Positions 1 through 7,193 of a DNA stretch of 7,356 nucleotides are shown in pieces (position 1 is the first letter of the stretch; the number at the start of each line of letters is the position of its first letter). The stretch is taken from the NCBI GenBank assembly GCA_050693035.1, contig JBOGWB010000019.1, forward strand, positions 1 through 7,356, given 5' to 3'. The position numbers and the translations under genes are program-made. This DNA comes from DASYVD01 sp050693035 (GTDB lineage Bacteria; Actinomycetota; UBA4738; CALAEC01). The notes beneath the pieces are model-generated. The model was not told the DNA's origin. It saw only the letters and a list, made by a program, of their open reading frames with translations, and did no database searches.

Positions 1-2063
1 GGGTGGGCCTCGCCCTTGCGGTGGCGGGGACGCTCCTCGTCGTGTACCTGCCGTTCGCGGGGACCCTGGCGTGGGCGGCGGTCCTCCTGGCCGCGGCATC
101 CCGGCTGCTTCGCACGCCGGGCTGGCCCGCCCGTCTCGGGTGGATCGTCGCCGCGGCCCTGGCCTGGGGACAGCTCGTGTCGGCTCACCCCACGAACGGG
201 CTCGTCCTGGGAACGGGAGCGCTCGCCGCCTACGGGGCGGCCCGGCTCACGACCGACGTCCGCCAGGGCATCCGCACCCGAACGGCGGCCCTGGGGCTGG
301 CCGGCCTGGTGCTGGCGGCCCTGGTGGCGGTGAACCTGGCCATCCTCCTCCCTCGGCTCGCGTACGTACCCCGGACCACCATGGGGCTCGGGTTCGGCCG
401 CCTCGAGGCCCTTGCCGCGTCGCTGGCCGGAGATTCGATCCCGGCGGCGAAGGTCGGGCCCGGCGCGCCGCCGCTGTGGCCCCTCCAGCTTTCCCTGTGG
501 CCCGGCGCCTACCTGGGGGCGGCCACCCTGGCGCTGGCCTTCGCCGGATGGTGGGCGAGGCGCCACCGCGCCCTGGTGGCGGCGTTCTCCGGCTACGCCG
601 CGCTCACCTACCTCCTGAGCCTGGAGGTGGTGGCTGGGGCGCTGGCCCCGGTGGTTCGGGCGATCCCGCTGGGCGGCCTGTATCTCCACAGCCCCTGGCG
701 GTTCCGGCTCGGGCTCGTCGTCGCCTTGCCCGTCCTCGCGGCGCTGGGCGCGGACGCCTGGTGGGACGTCCGGTCACGGCGGACCCGGCTGGCGATGCTC
801 GCTCCGGGAGTGGCGGTGTGGGGACTCGCTCCGGTTCTGCTGGTCGGCCCCCGCCCCCTCGCCATGGCCGCGGTGGGAGGGGTCGGGACGGCCGTGGCGC
901 TGGGAGCCGCCACCCGGACGACGAGGTGGGCGGTCCTCCTGCCTGTCGTGCTCGCGGCCGAGCTGGTGGTCGCCGCCCTCCTCGGGCAGGGGCAGAGCCG
1001 GGAGACAGGCCGGGCGGAGTTCGCTCCCACGGGCACCTCCACCCGGCCACTCACCAACCTGCTCGAGCCGGACATCGAAGCGAAGGCGTACGTGCGGGCG
1101 GATCCGGTGGCCGGGGCGCTGGCGCGAGCCGGCCCGTCCCGATTCGCCAGCGTGGAGCCGGCCCTGGCGCGCCGTCCGCGTGGGTTCCTCCTTCAGCAGG
1201 ACCCGGAGGAATGGGGGCTCACCGCCAACGGCCGGGCGATGCTGTTCGGGCTGGAGGATGCTCAGGGATACAACCCCGTCCAGCTGCTCCGGTACTGGGC
1301 GTTCGTCCGGGCGGCCAACGAGGTTCCCATCGACTACAACGCCTCGGTCTTCGTCGATCTCACCGGGGCCGTGCGAGAACTCCTCCAGGTGGACCTGGCG
1401 GCGGCCAGGACGGGGCGGCCACCGTTCGCCGGGGCCCGCGCGCTCGGCGTCGGGGGCGGGTGGACCGCGTACGAGCTGCCCGATCCGACCGAACGGGCTT
1501 CGGTCGTCTCCGACTGGACACTCGCCGCCGACCCGGAGGCGGCCCTCCGGACCGTCCTGGATCCGGGGTTCGACCCGTCCACGCGGGTCGTCCTCGAACA
1601 GGATCCCGGCATCTCACCCTCCATCGACGCGCCTGGAGACGTCGCCCGGCCCTCGGGCACGGCCCGGTACCGAAGCCTGGGACCGCAATCCGTCCGGGTG
1701 GACGTGGAGGCCGCCGGCCCCGCGATCCTCGTCATCCGGAACCCGTTCGACCCGGGCTGGCGGGCAACTGTCGACGGGCGCCCCGCTCCCGTGCTCGTGG
1801 CCGACGGCTTCCTCCATGCGGTCCCCGTCCCGGCCGGACGACACACCGTCGTCCTCAGCTACGACGATCCGTGGATCGGCTACGGGCTCGCCGGCTCCGC
1901 CCTGTCGCTCGCCGCCCTGCTGGGGGCGTCGGTGTGGGCTCGAGCCCAGCGACGCCGCCGTCCTGGTGGCCGTTTCCGATCGCCACGGCCACCTCCTCCT
2001 TCAGACCCGGATGCGGACGGGCGCCACCGTCACCATCGCCCACACGAACCGGACCGCGCCTGA
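1..2063 (+). CDS. YfhO-family polytopic membrane protein (N-terminus cut by window edge)
   Basis: This is the C-terminal 686 residues of a large integral membrane protein. The frame is open to the left edge; the GTG at 3 falls inside a hydrophobic helix, so the true start is upstream. Hydrophobic helices cover roughly residues 1-120, 165-330 and 625-645. Family marks: a membrane His-Pro motif (AHPTNG, 61-66), a PWRF motif before a helix (231-234, then LAALGAD), a GYNPVQLLRYW segment (422-432), and a C-terminal soluble beta-type domain with FDPGWRATVDG (582-592) and VPAGRHTVVLSY (609-620) before the last helix. This order matches YfhO and PTPS_related (PF10131-like) membrane proteins. YfhO in Firmicutes is linked to glycosylation of lipoteichoic acid; a glycan role here is inference. 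The catalytic N-terminal loop expected of GT-C folds would lie outside the window. The last ~33 residues (after RRRR at 650-653) are Pro/Arg/His-rich, unlike a membrane domain, and lie antisense to the neighbouring gene's tail. Confidence 0.9.
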   Translation, partial: VGLALAVAGTLLVVYLPFAGTLAWAAVLLAAASRLLRTPGWPARLGWIVAAALAWGQLVSAHPTNGLVLGTGALAAYGAARLTTDVRQGIRTRTAALGLAGLVLAALVAVNLAILLPRLAYVPRTTMGLGFGRLEALAASLAGDSIPAAKVGPGAPPLWPLQLSLWPGAYLGAATLALAFAGWWARRHRALVAAFSGYAALTYLLSLEVVAGALAPVVRAIPLGGLYLHSPWRFRLGLVVALPVLAALGADAWWDVRSRRTRLAMLAPGVAVWGLAPVLLVGPRPLAMAAVGGVGTAVALGAATRTTRWAVLLPVVLAAELVVAALLGQGQSRETGRAEFAPTGTSTRPLTNLLEPDIEAKAYVRADPVAGALARAGPSRFASVEPALARRPRGFLLQQDPEEWGLTANGRAMLFGLEDAQGYNPVQLLRYWAFVRAANEVPIDYNASVFVDLTGAVRELLQVDLAAARTGRPPFAGARALGVGGGWTAYELPDPTERASVVSDWTLAADPEAALRTVLDPGFDPSTRVVLEQDPGISPSIDAPGDVARPSGTARYRSLGPQSVRVDVEAAGPAILVIRNPFDPGWRATVDGRPAPVLVADGFLHAVPVPAGRHTVVLSYDDPWIGYGLAGSALSLAALLGASVWARAQRRRRPGGRFRSPRPPPPSDPDADGRHRHHRPHEPDRA

Positions 2064-4056
2064 CCGACAAGAGAAAGAGGGCGACACCGACCGCCGTCGC
2101 CAGCGCGACGATGGCCCACGCCACCCCGGCGGTGAGGGGACGCCGGAGAACGGCGAGAACCAGGAGGCCGCTGGTGACGTTCATGGCCAGCGACAGCGCG
2201 GGGACCGTGCCCAACCCCGTGGCCAGGTCCTTCACCCCGAACCACCGAGCGGCCAGGAGACCGGGAAGCACCAGGACCAGCGCCAGCCCGATGGCTCCTC
2301 GCACCAGGTCGCCCGGCCCCGCCAGGAAGAACGGAGGGTCGTCCATGAAGCGCCGGATCCGGAGATCGGCCGCCTGAGCGGCCCTCACCGCCCCCGGGTC
2401 GGGCCGCGCGAACCCCGGCCCGAGCAGCAACGAGACCTCCGCGCCCAGGGCGATCGAGCGGTCCGAATAGATGAAGGCGCCGTTGCCGAGGTAGTCGTTC
2501 AATCGGTGGATCACGAACACCAGGGGCTCCCGCCCCCGGAGCCCTCGCTGCATCACCCGGAAGCTGGCTCGGGACAGCAGGTCCAGCGTGGCGTTCCCCC
2601 GCTCGGTGGGGCGACCTCCGACCAGGTCGCGGATCGATCCCAGGTACACGTAGGTATCGTTCAGATCCTCACCGTCGAGAGCGGCGCGGAGAACGCTCCA
2701 GTTTCCGCGCCATTCGGCGCCGTAGAGCGCTTGGCGGGGGGCCCTCCGCGGCGCCGATATCGCGAACACGACGGGGTGATCGGGCTCCTCGGCGATGTAC
2801 GCCCGCACCACGGCCGTGGCCGACCGTGTGGACGGCCACATCCAGTGGGCCCGGCCTCCGTATGAATGGATGCCGTCCACCCACACCGGAACGAGGACCG
2901 CGGCGGCCAGTGCCACGCCGGCCACGGCGAACCACGCCCTCCGGCCCCTTCGTTCCCCTCGGGCGAGGAGCGGACGGACCAGCGCCCAGGTGCCGATCCC
3001 GACCAGGAGCACGGGGGCCAGGGTCACGTTCAGGAACCGCTTGTAGGGATAGCTGAGCCCCACGTAGTAGCCGAGCACCCCGAGAACCGGGAGGAGCCAC
3101 AGCACCAGGCCCCGAGGAAGGGGGTCGGCGCGGAACCGCCGACGCATGAGGACCACGACCGCGAGCCCGGCGAGCATCAGGGGTACGAACCGAAGCGGCT
3201 CCGCCGAGCGGACCCAGTTCACGGCACCCTGGAGGAAGTACTCCCGACCGTACGGCGGAGGGTTGACCGCGTCCGTGAACTGGCTTCCGAGCCCCCAGAT
3301 CCCCAGCATCCACGCCAGGAGCGCCGCACCCGCCGCGGCGGACACCACGGCGAGCAACGGCCATTCCTCGCGAAGGGCCCGCATGCCCTGGAGCAGGGAC
3401 CCGAGAAGGACCGTCCCGATGACCACGGCGGTGAACACACCGGCCGCGGGTGGATGGGCGAAGTAGGCCACGAACACCAACAGCGCCACGGCGATGCGGG
3501 GCGGCCATGCGCGACGGGCGGCCGGGAGGAAGCACAACGCCGCGGCGGCAAGCAGCAGGGCCAGGATGTTGTCGACCCAGCCGACGAAGGGGTTGAGGAG
3601 CAATGTCCCCCCGGCGAAAAGGCTCGTCGCGGCGAACAGCAGCGGATCGCGCCGGTACCGGTACGCCGCAGCTCCCAGGGCCACCGCCACGAGCGCGTTC
3701 CAGCCCGCGATGAAGAGCACCGAGAGGGTGAAGCGATCGACCTCGGCCACTCCCTTGAGCAAGCCGCCCAGGATCGGGTTGGCCACGCGGTAGCCGCCCT
3801 TGAACGCCTCCAGCGGCCCCTCGAACCGAACCAATGCTTCCGGAGACCGTGTGCTCAGGAACTCCGTCCGCCAGATGTACCAGGGAAGGTCCGGCCCCGG
3901 GGGGAGGCGGGCCGGGTCCAGGAGGAACGGCCCGAACCACGCCAGCAGGACGGCCGCCGCGGCCGCCAGGACCACGATCCCGCCGGCTCGGCGGGTCCGG
4001 GGGGTGAGGACCTCCGGGCCGCCGGGGGCCAACAACGATTCCAGACGTCGTTCCAT
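1855..4056 (-). CDS. GT-C-like polytopic membrane protein, copy 2 of a tandem pair
   Basis: A 733-aa integral membrane protein, clearly paralogous to the gene just upstream. Residues ~24-46 form the first helix, followed by an extracytoplasmic loop with PPGPDLPWYIWRTEF (52-66); an acidic residue in this first loop (Asp56 here) is a hallmark of GT-C glycosyltransferases. Then come PLEAFKGGYRVANP (81-94), VDN (161-163), a membrane HPP (201-203) and YPYKR (336-340). About 8-10 helices reach residue ~392. A mostly soluble segment (~393-585) holds WRGNWS (449-454) and GNATLDL (487-493). Three terminal helices follow, with LPGLLAARWFGVK (597-609). I do not recognise a named family; glycan or lipid-linked sugar transfer is inferred from the layout. 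ATG at 4056 is chosen because AGGGAG lies 2 nt upstream, an unusually short spacing. Residues ~669-733 have no counterpart in the paralogue, are Gly/Arg/Ser-rich, and run 209 bp into the convergent gene. The stop is TGA. Confidence 0.92.
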   Translation of the reverse strand: MERRLESLLAPGGPEVLTPRTRRAGGIVVLAAAAAVLLAWFGPFLLDPARLPPGPDLPWYIWRTEFLSTRSPEALVRFEGPLEAFKGGYRVANPILGGLLKGVAEVDRFTLSVLFIAGWNALVAVALGAAAYRYRRDPLLFAATSLFAGGTLLLNPFVGWVDNILALLLAAAALCFLPAARRAWPPRIAVALLVFVAYFAHPPAAGVFTAVVIGTVLLGSLLQGMRALREEWPLLAVVSAAAGAALLAWMLGIWGLGSQFTDAVNPPPYGREYFLQGAVNWVRSAEPLRFVPLMLAGLAVVVLMRRRFRADPLPRGLVLWLLPVLGVLGYYVGLSYPYKRFLNVTLAPVLLVGIGTWALVRPLLARGERRGRRAWFAVAGVALAAAVLVPVWVDGIHSYGGRAHWMWPSTRSATAVVRAYIAEEPDHPVVFAISAPRRAPRQALYGAEWRGNWSVLRAALDGEDLNDTYVYLGSIRDLVGGRPTERGNATLDLLSRASFRVMQRGLRGREPLVFVIHRLNDYLGNGAFIYSDRSIALGAEVSLLLGPGFARPDPGAVRAAQAADLRIRRFMDDPPFFLAGPGDLVRGAIGLALVLVLPGLLAARWFGVKDLATGLGTVPALSLAMNVTSGLLVLAVLRRPLTAGVAWAIVALATAVGVALFLLSVRRGPVRVGDGDGGARPHPGLKEEVAVAIGNGHQDGGVAGLEPTPTPPAGRRATGRSRRARSRSTDRRS
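1965..1993. terminator. Candidate bidirectional hairpin between convergent genes
   Basis: Perfect 9-bp inverted repeat GGTGGCCGT (1965-1973) and ACGGCCACC (1985-1993) with an 11-nt loop. It sits just past the recognisable end of the YfhO-type domain on the plus strand (~1961) and past the paralogue-supported end of the minus-strand membrane protein (~2052), where a shared terminator would be expected. There is no T-tract on either side, only a pyrimidine-rich TCCTCCTTC on the plus strand. Stem-loops also arise by chance in GC-rich DNA, so function is uncertain. Confidence 0.4.
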
Positions 4057-4058
4057 CG

Positions 4059-4064
4059 CTCCCT
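4059..4064 (-). promoter_or_regulatory. Candidate Shine-Dalgarno for the downstream GT-C-like paralogue
   Basis: On the minus strand AGGGAG sits only 2 nt before the ATG at 4056, inside the 45-bp gap after the preceding gene's TAG stop. The spacing is shorter than the usual 5-9 nt, so pairing may be weak. An AT-rich patch (AATATA, about 4065-4070) just upstream stands out in this GC-rich DNA and could be part of a secondary promoter, but no convincing -35/-10 pair is visible. Confidence 0.4.
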
Positions 4065-4101
4065 ATATTCGCAGTACGAGCGGAGACGAAACGAGGACGG
4101 C

Positions 4102-6084
4102 CTAGCGCCGCCGCGAGGCCAACAGGGCCCCCATCCCGGCCGCGGCGGCCAGGGCGACCGTGGCCCACCCCATCCCGAGGGTGAGCGGGCGCCGCGACAC
4201 GGCCAGCACGATCAGTCCCGAGGCGACGTTCATGGCCACCGAGAGGGAGGGGATCACCCCCAGGGCCCCGGGGAGCCCGCGGACCCCGAACCACCGGGCG
4301 GCCAGGGCGCCCGGCAGGACCAGCAGGAGCGACAGTCCCAGGGCCACCCGGGCGAGATGGAGGGGATCCGCGAACGGCGTGGGGGAAGACGCCAGGTCGC
4401 GGGAGGCCCGCAGCCCCGCCGCCCGCGCCGCCTGCACCGCCCCCCCGTCCGGGGGCGCCACTCCCGGCCCCTGCAGCAGGAGGAGGTCGCCCCCGAGGAG
4501 TGTGACCCGCGACGGGTCCAGCCCGGTCACGTTCTCCAGGTGCAGGTTCATGTCGAGGATCAGGAACGCCGCGGGCAGGCGGCCGTCGAGGGCGCGCTGG
4601 ATCTCCGCATGGCTTGCCGCGCTCACCAGATCGAGCGTCGGGTTGCCGGTGACCGTGGGACGGTCGGCCAGGAAGTCCTCCACCGACCCCAGGAAGAGGT
4701 GGGTCCGGGGGATCTGGCGCGCCGAAAGCCCCGCCCGCACGATGCTCCAGTCTCCCCGCCAGATCTCCCCCCAGATGCGGTTCGGAGCCATCCGGGGGCT
4801 GGCCGCGGCCACGAACACGGCGTCGGCGGGGTGCTCCTCCAGGTACGCGGAGGCCGCGGCCAGGGCGGCGCGGCGGTCGGGGGTCATCCACGGCTGGAGG
4901 TCCTGGTACTGGGCCAGCCCCAGCCTCCACGTGAGCGCGAGGATCGGGACCGCCACCGCCATCCCCAGCGCCGCCCGGGCCACCCTCGGCCCCCTGATGA
5001 GCCCGGGCCGGATGAGGGCACGGGTGGTCGCCCAGGTTCCGACCGCCGCCATCAGCACGGGCGACAGGGTTCCCGTCACCGCGCGCTTGAACGGGTAGCG
5101 GAGCCCGACGACCGCTCCGAGGAGCCCGAGAAGGGGAAGGAGCCACGCCAGGAGCATCCTCGGGAGCGCCTGCCGGGCCAGGGGGCGGCGGGCCGCGAGC
5201 ACCACCACCATCCCGATCAGCCCCAGGGGGACCAACCGCTCGGGACCCAGCGCCAGGATCTGGCCGGGCACCGCCCGGAGGAACAGGTCGGCCGGGACCG
5301 GGGCCACGTGAAAGGCGTCGGCGAACGTCCTTCCCGGTCCCCAGACCCCGATCCACCAGAGCACCATGGCGACGCCCGCCGCGGCCGCGGCCGCCCCCGC
5401 GACCGGACCGTCCGCTCGCATCGCCCTGCCGAATCCCCGCTCCAGCAGGGCCCGGAGCGCCCCCGCGGCGACCAGCGCCACCACGAACAGCGCGCCAACG
5501 GGGGGATGGGAGAAGAACGCCACCAGCACGAGCAGGAACATCGCCACCACGGCGGGCCGGTCCCGACGGCCCACGAACCAGACCGCCGCCGTGAGCAGCA
5601 GCAGCGTGAACATGTTGTCGACGACGCCGAGGAATGGCCGGGCGAACAGGATCCCTCCGGCGAAGAGGGTCGTGATCGCGAACAGCAATGGATCCGGCCA
5701 GAACCGGTAGGCCGCCGAGCCGGCGGCCAGGGCAACCAGAGCCTGTCGTCCCGCCACCAGCACGACCGAGACGCTGTACCGATCCATGCCCGCGACCTCA
5801 CCGAGCAACGCTGCCAGGAGGGGTGTCGCCACCCGGTATCCCCCACCGAACACGTCGAGCGGTCCGTCCATGGCCACCAGCGCACCCGGGTGGAACGCTG
5901 TGAGGACCTCCGCGCGCCACGTGTACCAGGCCACGTCCGAACCGGGGGGGACGGCGGTGGAGATCCCGACGAACGGCACGAGCCAGGCGGCGATGACGGC
6001 CAGCGCCGCAAGCGGGAGAATGAGGGAGCGGAGGGGACCGGACGGCAGCTCTTCCCCGAGGATCCGGTCGACGGGTGTGCTCAC
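4102..6084 (-). CDS. GT-C-like polytopic membrane protein, copy 1 of a tandem pair
   Basis: A 660-aa integral membrane protein paralogous to the gene that follows it. Numbering is from the GTG at 6084. A first helix (~20-40) leads to the loop PPGSDVAWYTWRAEV (46-60) with conserved Asp50, a candidate GT-C-type acidic residue. Next are DGPLDVF (73-79), GGYRVATP (81-88), VDN (155-157), SHPP (192-195) and YPFKR (330-334). A largely soluble segment (~390-575) has WRGDWS (442-447) and GNPTLDL (480-486). The C-terminus has three helices and LPGALAARWFGVR (590-602), ending in a short Arg cluster and TAG. The frame is open up to an ATG at 6147, but that start would overlap prfB by 62 bp and add a charged leader with no paralogue counterpart; GTG 6084 starts 1 nt after the prfB stop. 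The best upstream SD-like match (GGCGGAG) is 15 nt away, so translational coupling to prfB is likely. No named family is recognised; envelope glycan transfer is inferred. Confidence 0.92.
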   Translation of the reverse strand: MSTPVDRILGEELPSGPLRSLILPLAALAVIAAWLVPFVGISTAVPPGSDVAWYTWRAEVLTAFHPGALVAMDGPLDVFGGGYRVATPLLAALLGEVAGMDRYSVSVVLVAGRQALVALAAGSAAYRFWPDPLLFAITTLFAGGILFARPFLGVVDNMFTLLLLTAAVWFVGRRDRPAVVAMFLLVLVAFFSHPPVGALFVVALVAAGALRALLERGFGRAMRADGPVAGAAAAAAGVAMVLWWIGVWGPGRTFADAFHVAPVPADLFLRAVPGQILALGPERLVPLGLIGMVVVLAARRPLARQALPRMLLAWLLPLLGLLGAVVGLRYPFKRAVTGTLSPVLMAAVGTWATTRALIRPGLIRGPRVARAALGMAVAVPILALTWRLGLAQYQDLQPWMTPDRRAALAAASAYLEEHPADAVFVAAASPRMAPNRIWGEIWRGDWSIVRAGLSARQIPRTHLFLGSVEDFLADRPTVTGNPTLDLVSAASHAEIQRALDGRLPAAFLILDMNLHLENVTGLDPSRVTLLGGDLLLLQGPGVAPPDGGAVQAARAAGLRASRDLASSPTPFADPLHLARVALGLSLLLVLPGALAARWFGVRGLPGALGVIPSLSVAMNVASGLIVLAVSRRPLTLGMGWATVALAAAAGMGALLASRRR

Positions 6085-6085
6085 G

Positions 6086-7193
6086 CTACGAACGGGAGGC
6101 TCCGCCACGATGGCGGAGATACGCCTCGATGAACGGTTCGAGTTCACCTTCGAGTACCGCGTCGGGGTCGGTCATCTCCACGCCCGTGCGATGGTCCTTC
6201 ACCAGCCGGTAGGGATGGAGGACGTAGGAACGGATCTGCGAGCCGAACTCGATATCCCGTCGTTCCCCTCGCAGCTCCTCGATCTTGTCGTGGCGTTGCC
6301 GGCGGGCCAGGTCGGCGAGACGAGCCTTGAGGATGCGCATCGCCACGACCCGGTTCTGCATCTGGGACCGCTCGTTCTGGCACGCGGCGCTGATCCCGGT
6401 CGGGATGTGGGTGATGCGCACGGCGGAGTCGGTGACGTTGACGTGCTGCCCCCCTGCCCCGCTGGAACGGTACGTGTCGATCCGAAGATCCTTCGGATCA
6501 ATCTCGATGTCCACCTCTTCCTCCTCGAGGAGAGGGATGACGTCGAGGCTGGCGAAGGAGGTGTGCCGGCGCTTCGACGCGTCGTACGGCGAGATGCGCA
6601 CCAGCCGATGAACCCCTCGCTCTGCCGAGAGGATGCCGTACGCGTACGGGCCGTGGACGATGAACGTAGCGCTCTTGAGGCCCGCCTCCTCACCCGGCGT
6701 GACCTCGTCCAGCTCCACCTCGTAGCCCTCCCGCTCGGCCCATCGCAGGTACATCCGCAGGAGCATCTCCGCCCAGTCCTGCGACTCGGTCCCCCCCGCG
6801 CCGGCATGGATGCTGGCCACCGCGTCGTTGGAGTCGTACGGGCCGGACAGGAGCGAGGCGAGCTCCAGGCGCTCGACGTCGCGCTCGAGGCGCTTCAGGG
6901 CATCAACCAGCTCCTGCTCGATCTCGCCGTGGCCCTCACCGAGCAACTGATCGAGGACCTCGACCTCCTCCAGCCGCTCGGCCAGCCGCTCGTAGCGCTG
7001 GATCTCCCCCCGCAGCCGCGACAGGCGAGTGTTCAGCTCCTGGCCGCGCGACGGGTCGTCCCAGACCCCGGGCTGGGACAGCCGGGCCTCGATCTCCTCG
7101 GCCTCCTTGCGCTTTCCCTCGAGGTCAAAGGTACTCCTTCGCGCTGGCTAGCCGTTCCGCGAGCTTCTTGATGGTCTCGGTGTTGTCACTCAT
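6086..7193 (-). CDS. prfB: Peptide chain release factor 2 (RF2), with programmed +1 frameshift
   Basis: RF2 ends translation at UGA and UAA codons in the ribosomal A site. The protein is 368 aa when a +1 shift is made: 22 codons from ATG 7193 to CTT 7128, then frame resumption at GAC (7126-7124) and 346 codons to TAG at 6088-6086. E. coli RF2 is 365 aa. Visible domains: N-terminal helical coiled-coil domain (~23-115, including QPGVWDDP), the GAGGTESQDWAEMLLRMYLR block (~131-150), the codon-recognition tripeptide (SPY, 201-203, usually SPF in RF2), and the catalytic GGQ (247-249) within SSGAGGQHVNVTDSAVRITH. The C-terminal part has GSQIRSYVLHPYRLVKDHRTG. Residue 243, equivalent to E. coli Thr246, is Ser. 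The upstream SD is poor. Expression is expected to be autoregulated: low RF2 favours the frameshift. A caller ignoring recoding would start at ATG 6946 and lose 82 residues. The gene's own stop is TAG, which RF2 does not read. Confidence 0.97.
7124..7139 (-). promoter_or_regulatory. prfB: prfB programmed +1 ribosomal frameshift site
   Basis: The minus strand reads AAGGAG TAC CTT TGA C. It has every element of the known RF2 recoding signal: an internal Shine-Dalgarno-like AAGGAG, a 3-nt spacer, the slippery CTT, an in-frame TGA at codon 23, and a C after the stop giving the weak UGAC context. Slipping from CTT to TTT skips one T (7127) and continues with GAC (Asp). The zero-frame product is a 22-residue peptide. 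The E. coli site is AGGGGG TAT CTT TGA C with identical spacing. Established role: feedback control of RF2 level. Confidence 0.96.

Noticed and set aside
1935..1948. 14-bp perfect palindrome TGGGCTCGAGCCCA
   Set aside because: It lies within YfhO coding sequence (VWARAQ region), and a palindrome of this length is not surprising by chance in several kb of GC-rich DNA; no paired copy or operator context was seen.
71..2377. 768-residue open frame on the plus strand over the YfhO-type gene
   Set aside because: A +2 shadow with Gly/Pro/Arg-rich translation and no motifs; the overlapping YfhO frame carries the family motifs and transmembrane helices.
2235..4320. Similar DNA blocks near 2240-2280 and 4285-4320 as a dispersed repeat
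   Set aside because: They encode the same conserved LPGxLAARWFGV segment in the two paralogues, so they reflect gene duplication rather than a separate repeat element.
2669..5356. 895-residue open frame on the minus strand crossing both paralogues
   Set aside because: It is a frame-shifted shadow of the two real genes, crosses their boundary, and consists of Gly/Pro/Arg-rich low-complexity sequence.
2866..6132. 1088-residue open frame on the plus strand
   Set aside because: It runs antisense to both membrane paralogues, which have coherent helices and shared motifs. Its translation is rich in Gly, Arg, Gln, Glu and His with no domain or hydrophobic core; GC-rich codon bias removes stops on the opposite strand.
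6085..6147. Longer start (ATG 6147) for the first membrane paralogue
   Set aside because: It would overlap prfB by 62 bp and add a charged, unconserved leader; GTG at 6084 fits the gene junction better.
7125..7127. In-frame TGA near the 5' end of prfB read as a pseudogene mutation
   Set aside because: The exact sequence context matches the programmed frameshift signal and the downstream frame is intact to the C-terminus.
5786..7171. 461-residue plus-strand frame opposite prfB
   Set aside because: Antisense to strongly conserved RF2; no recognisable domain.
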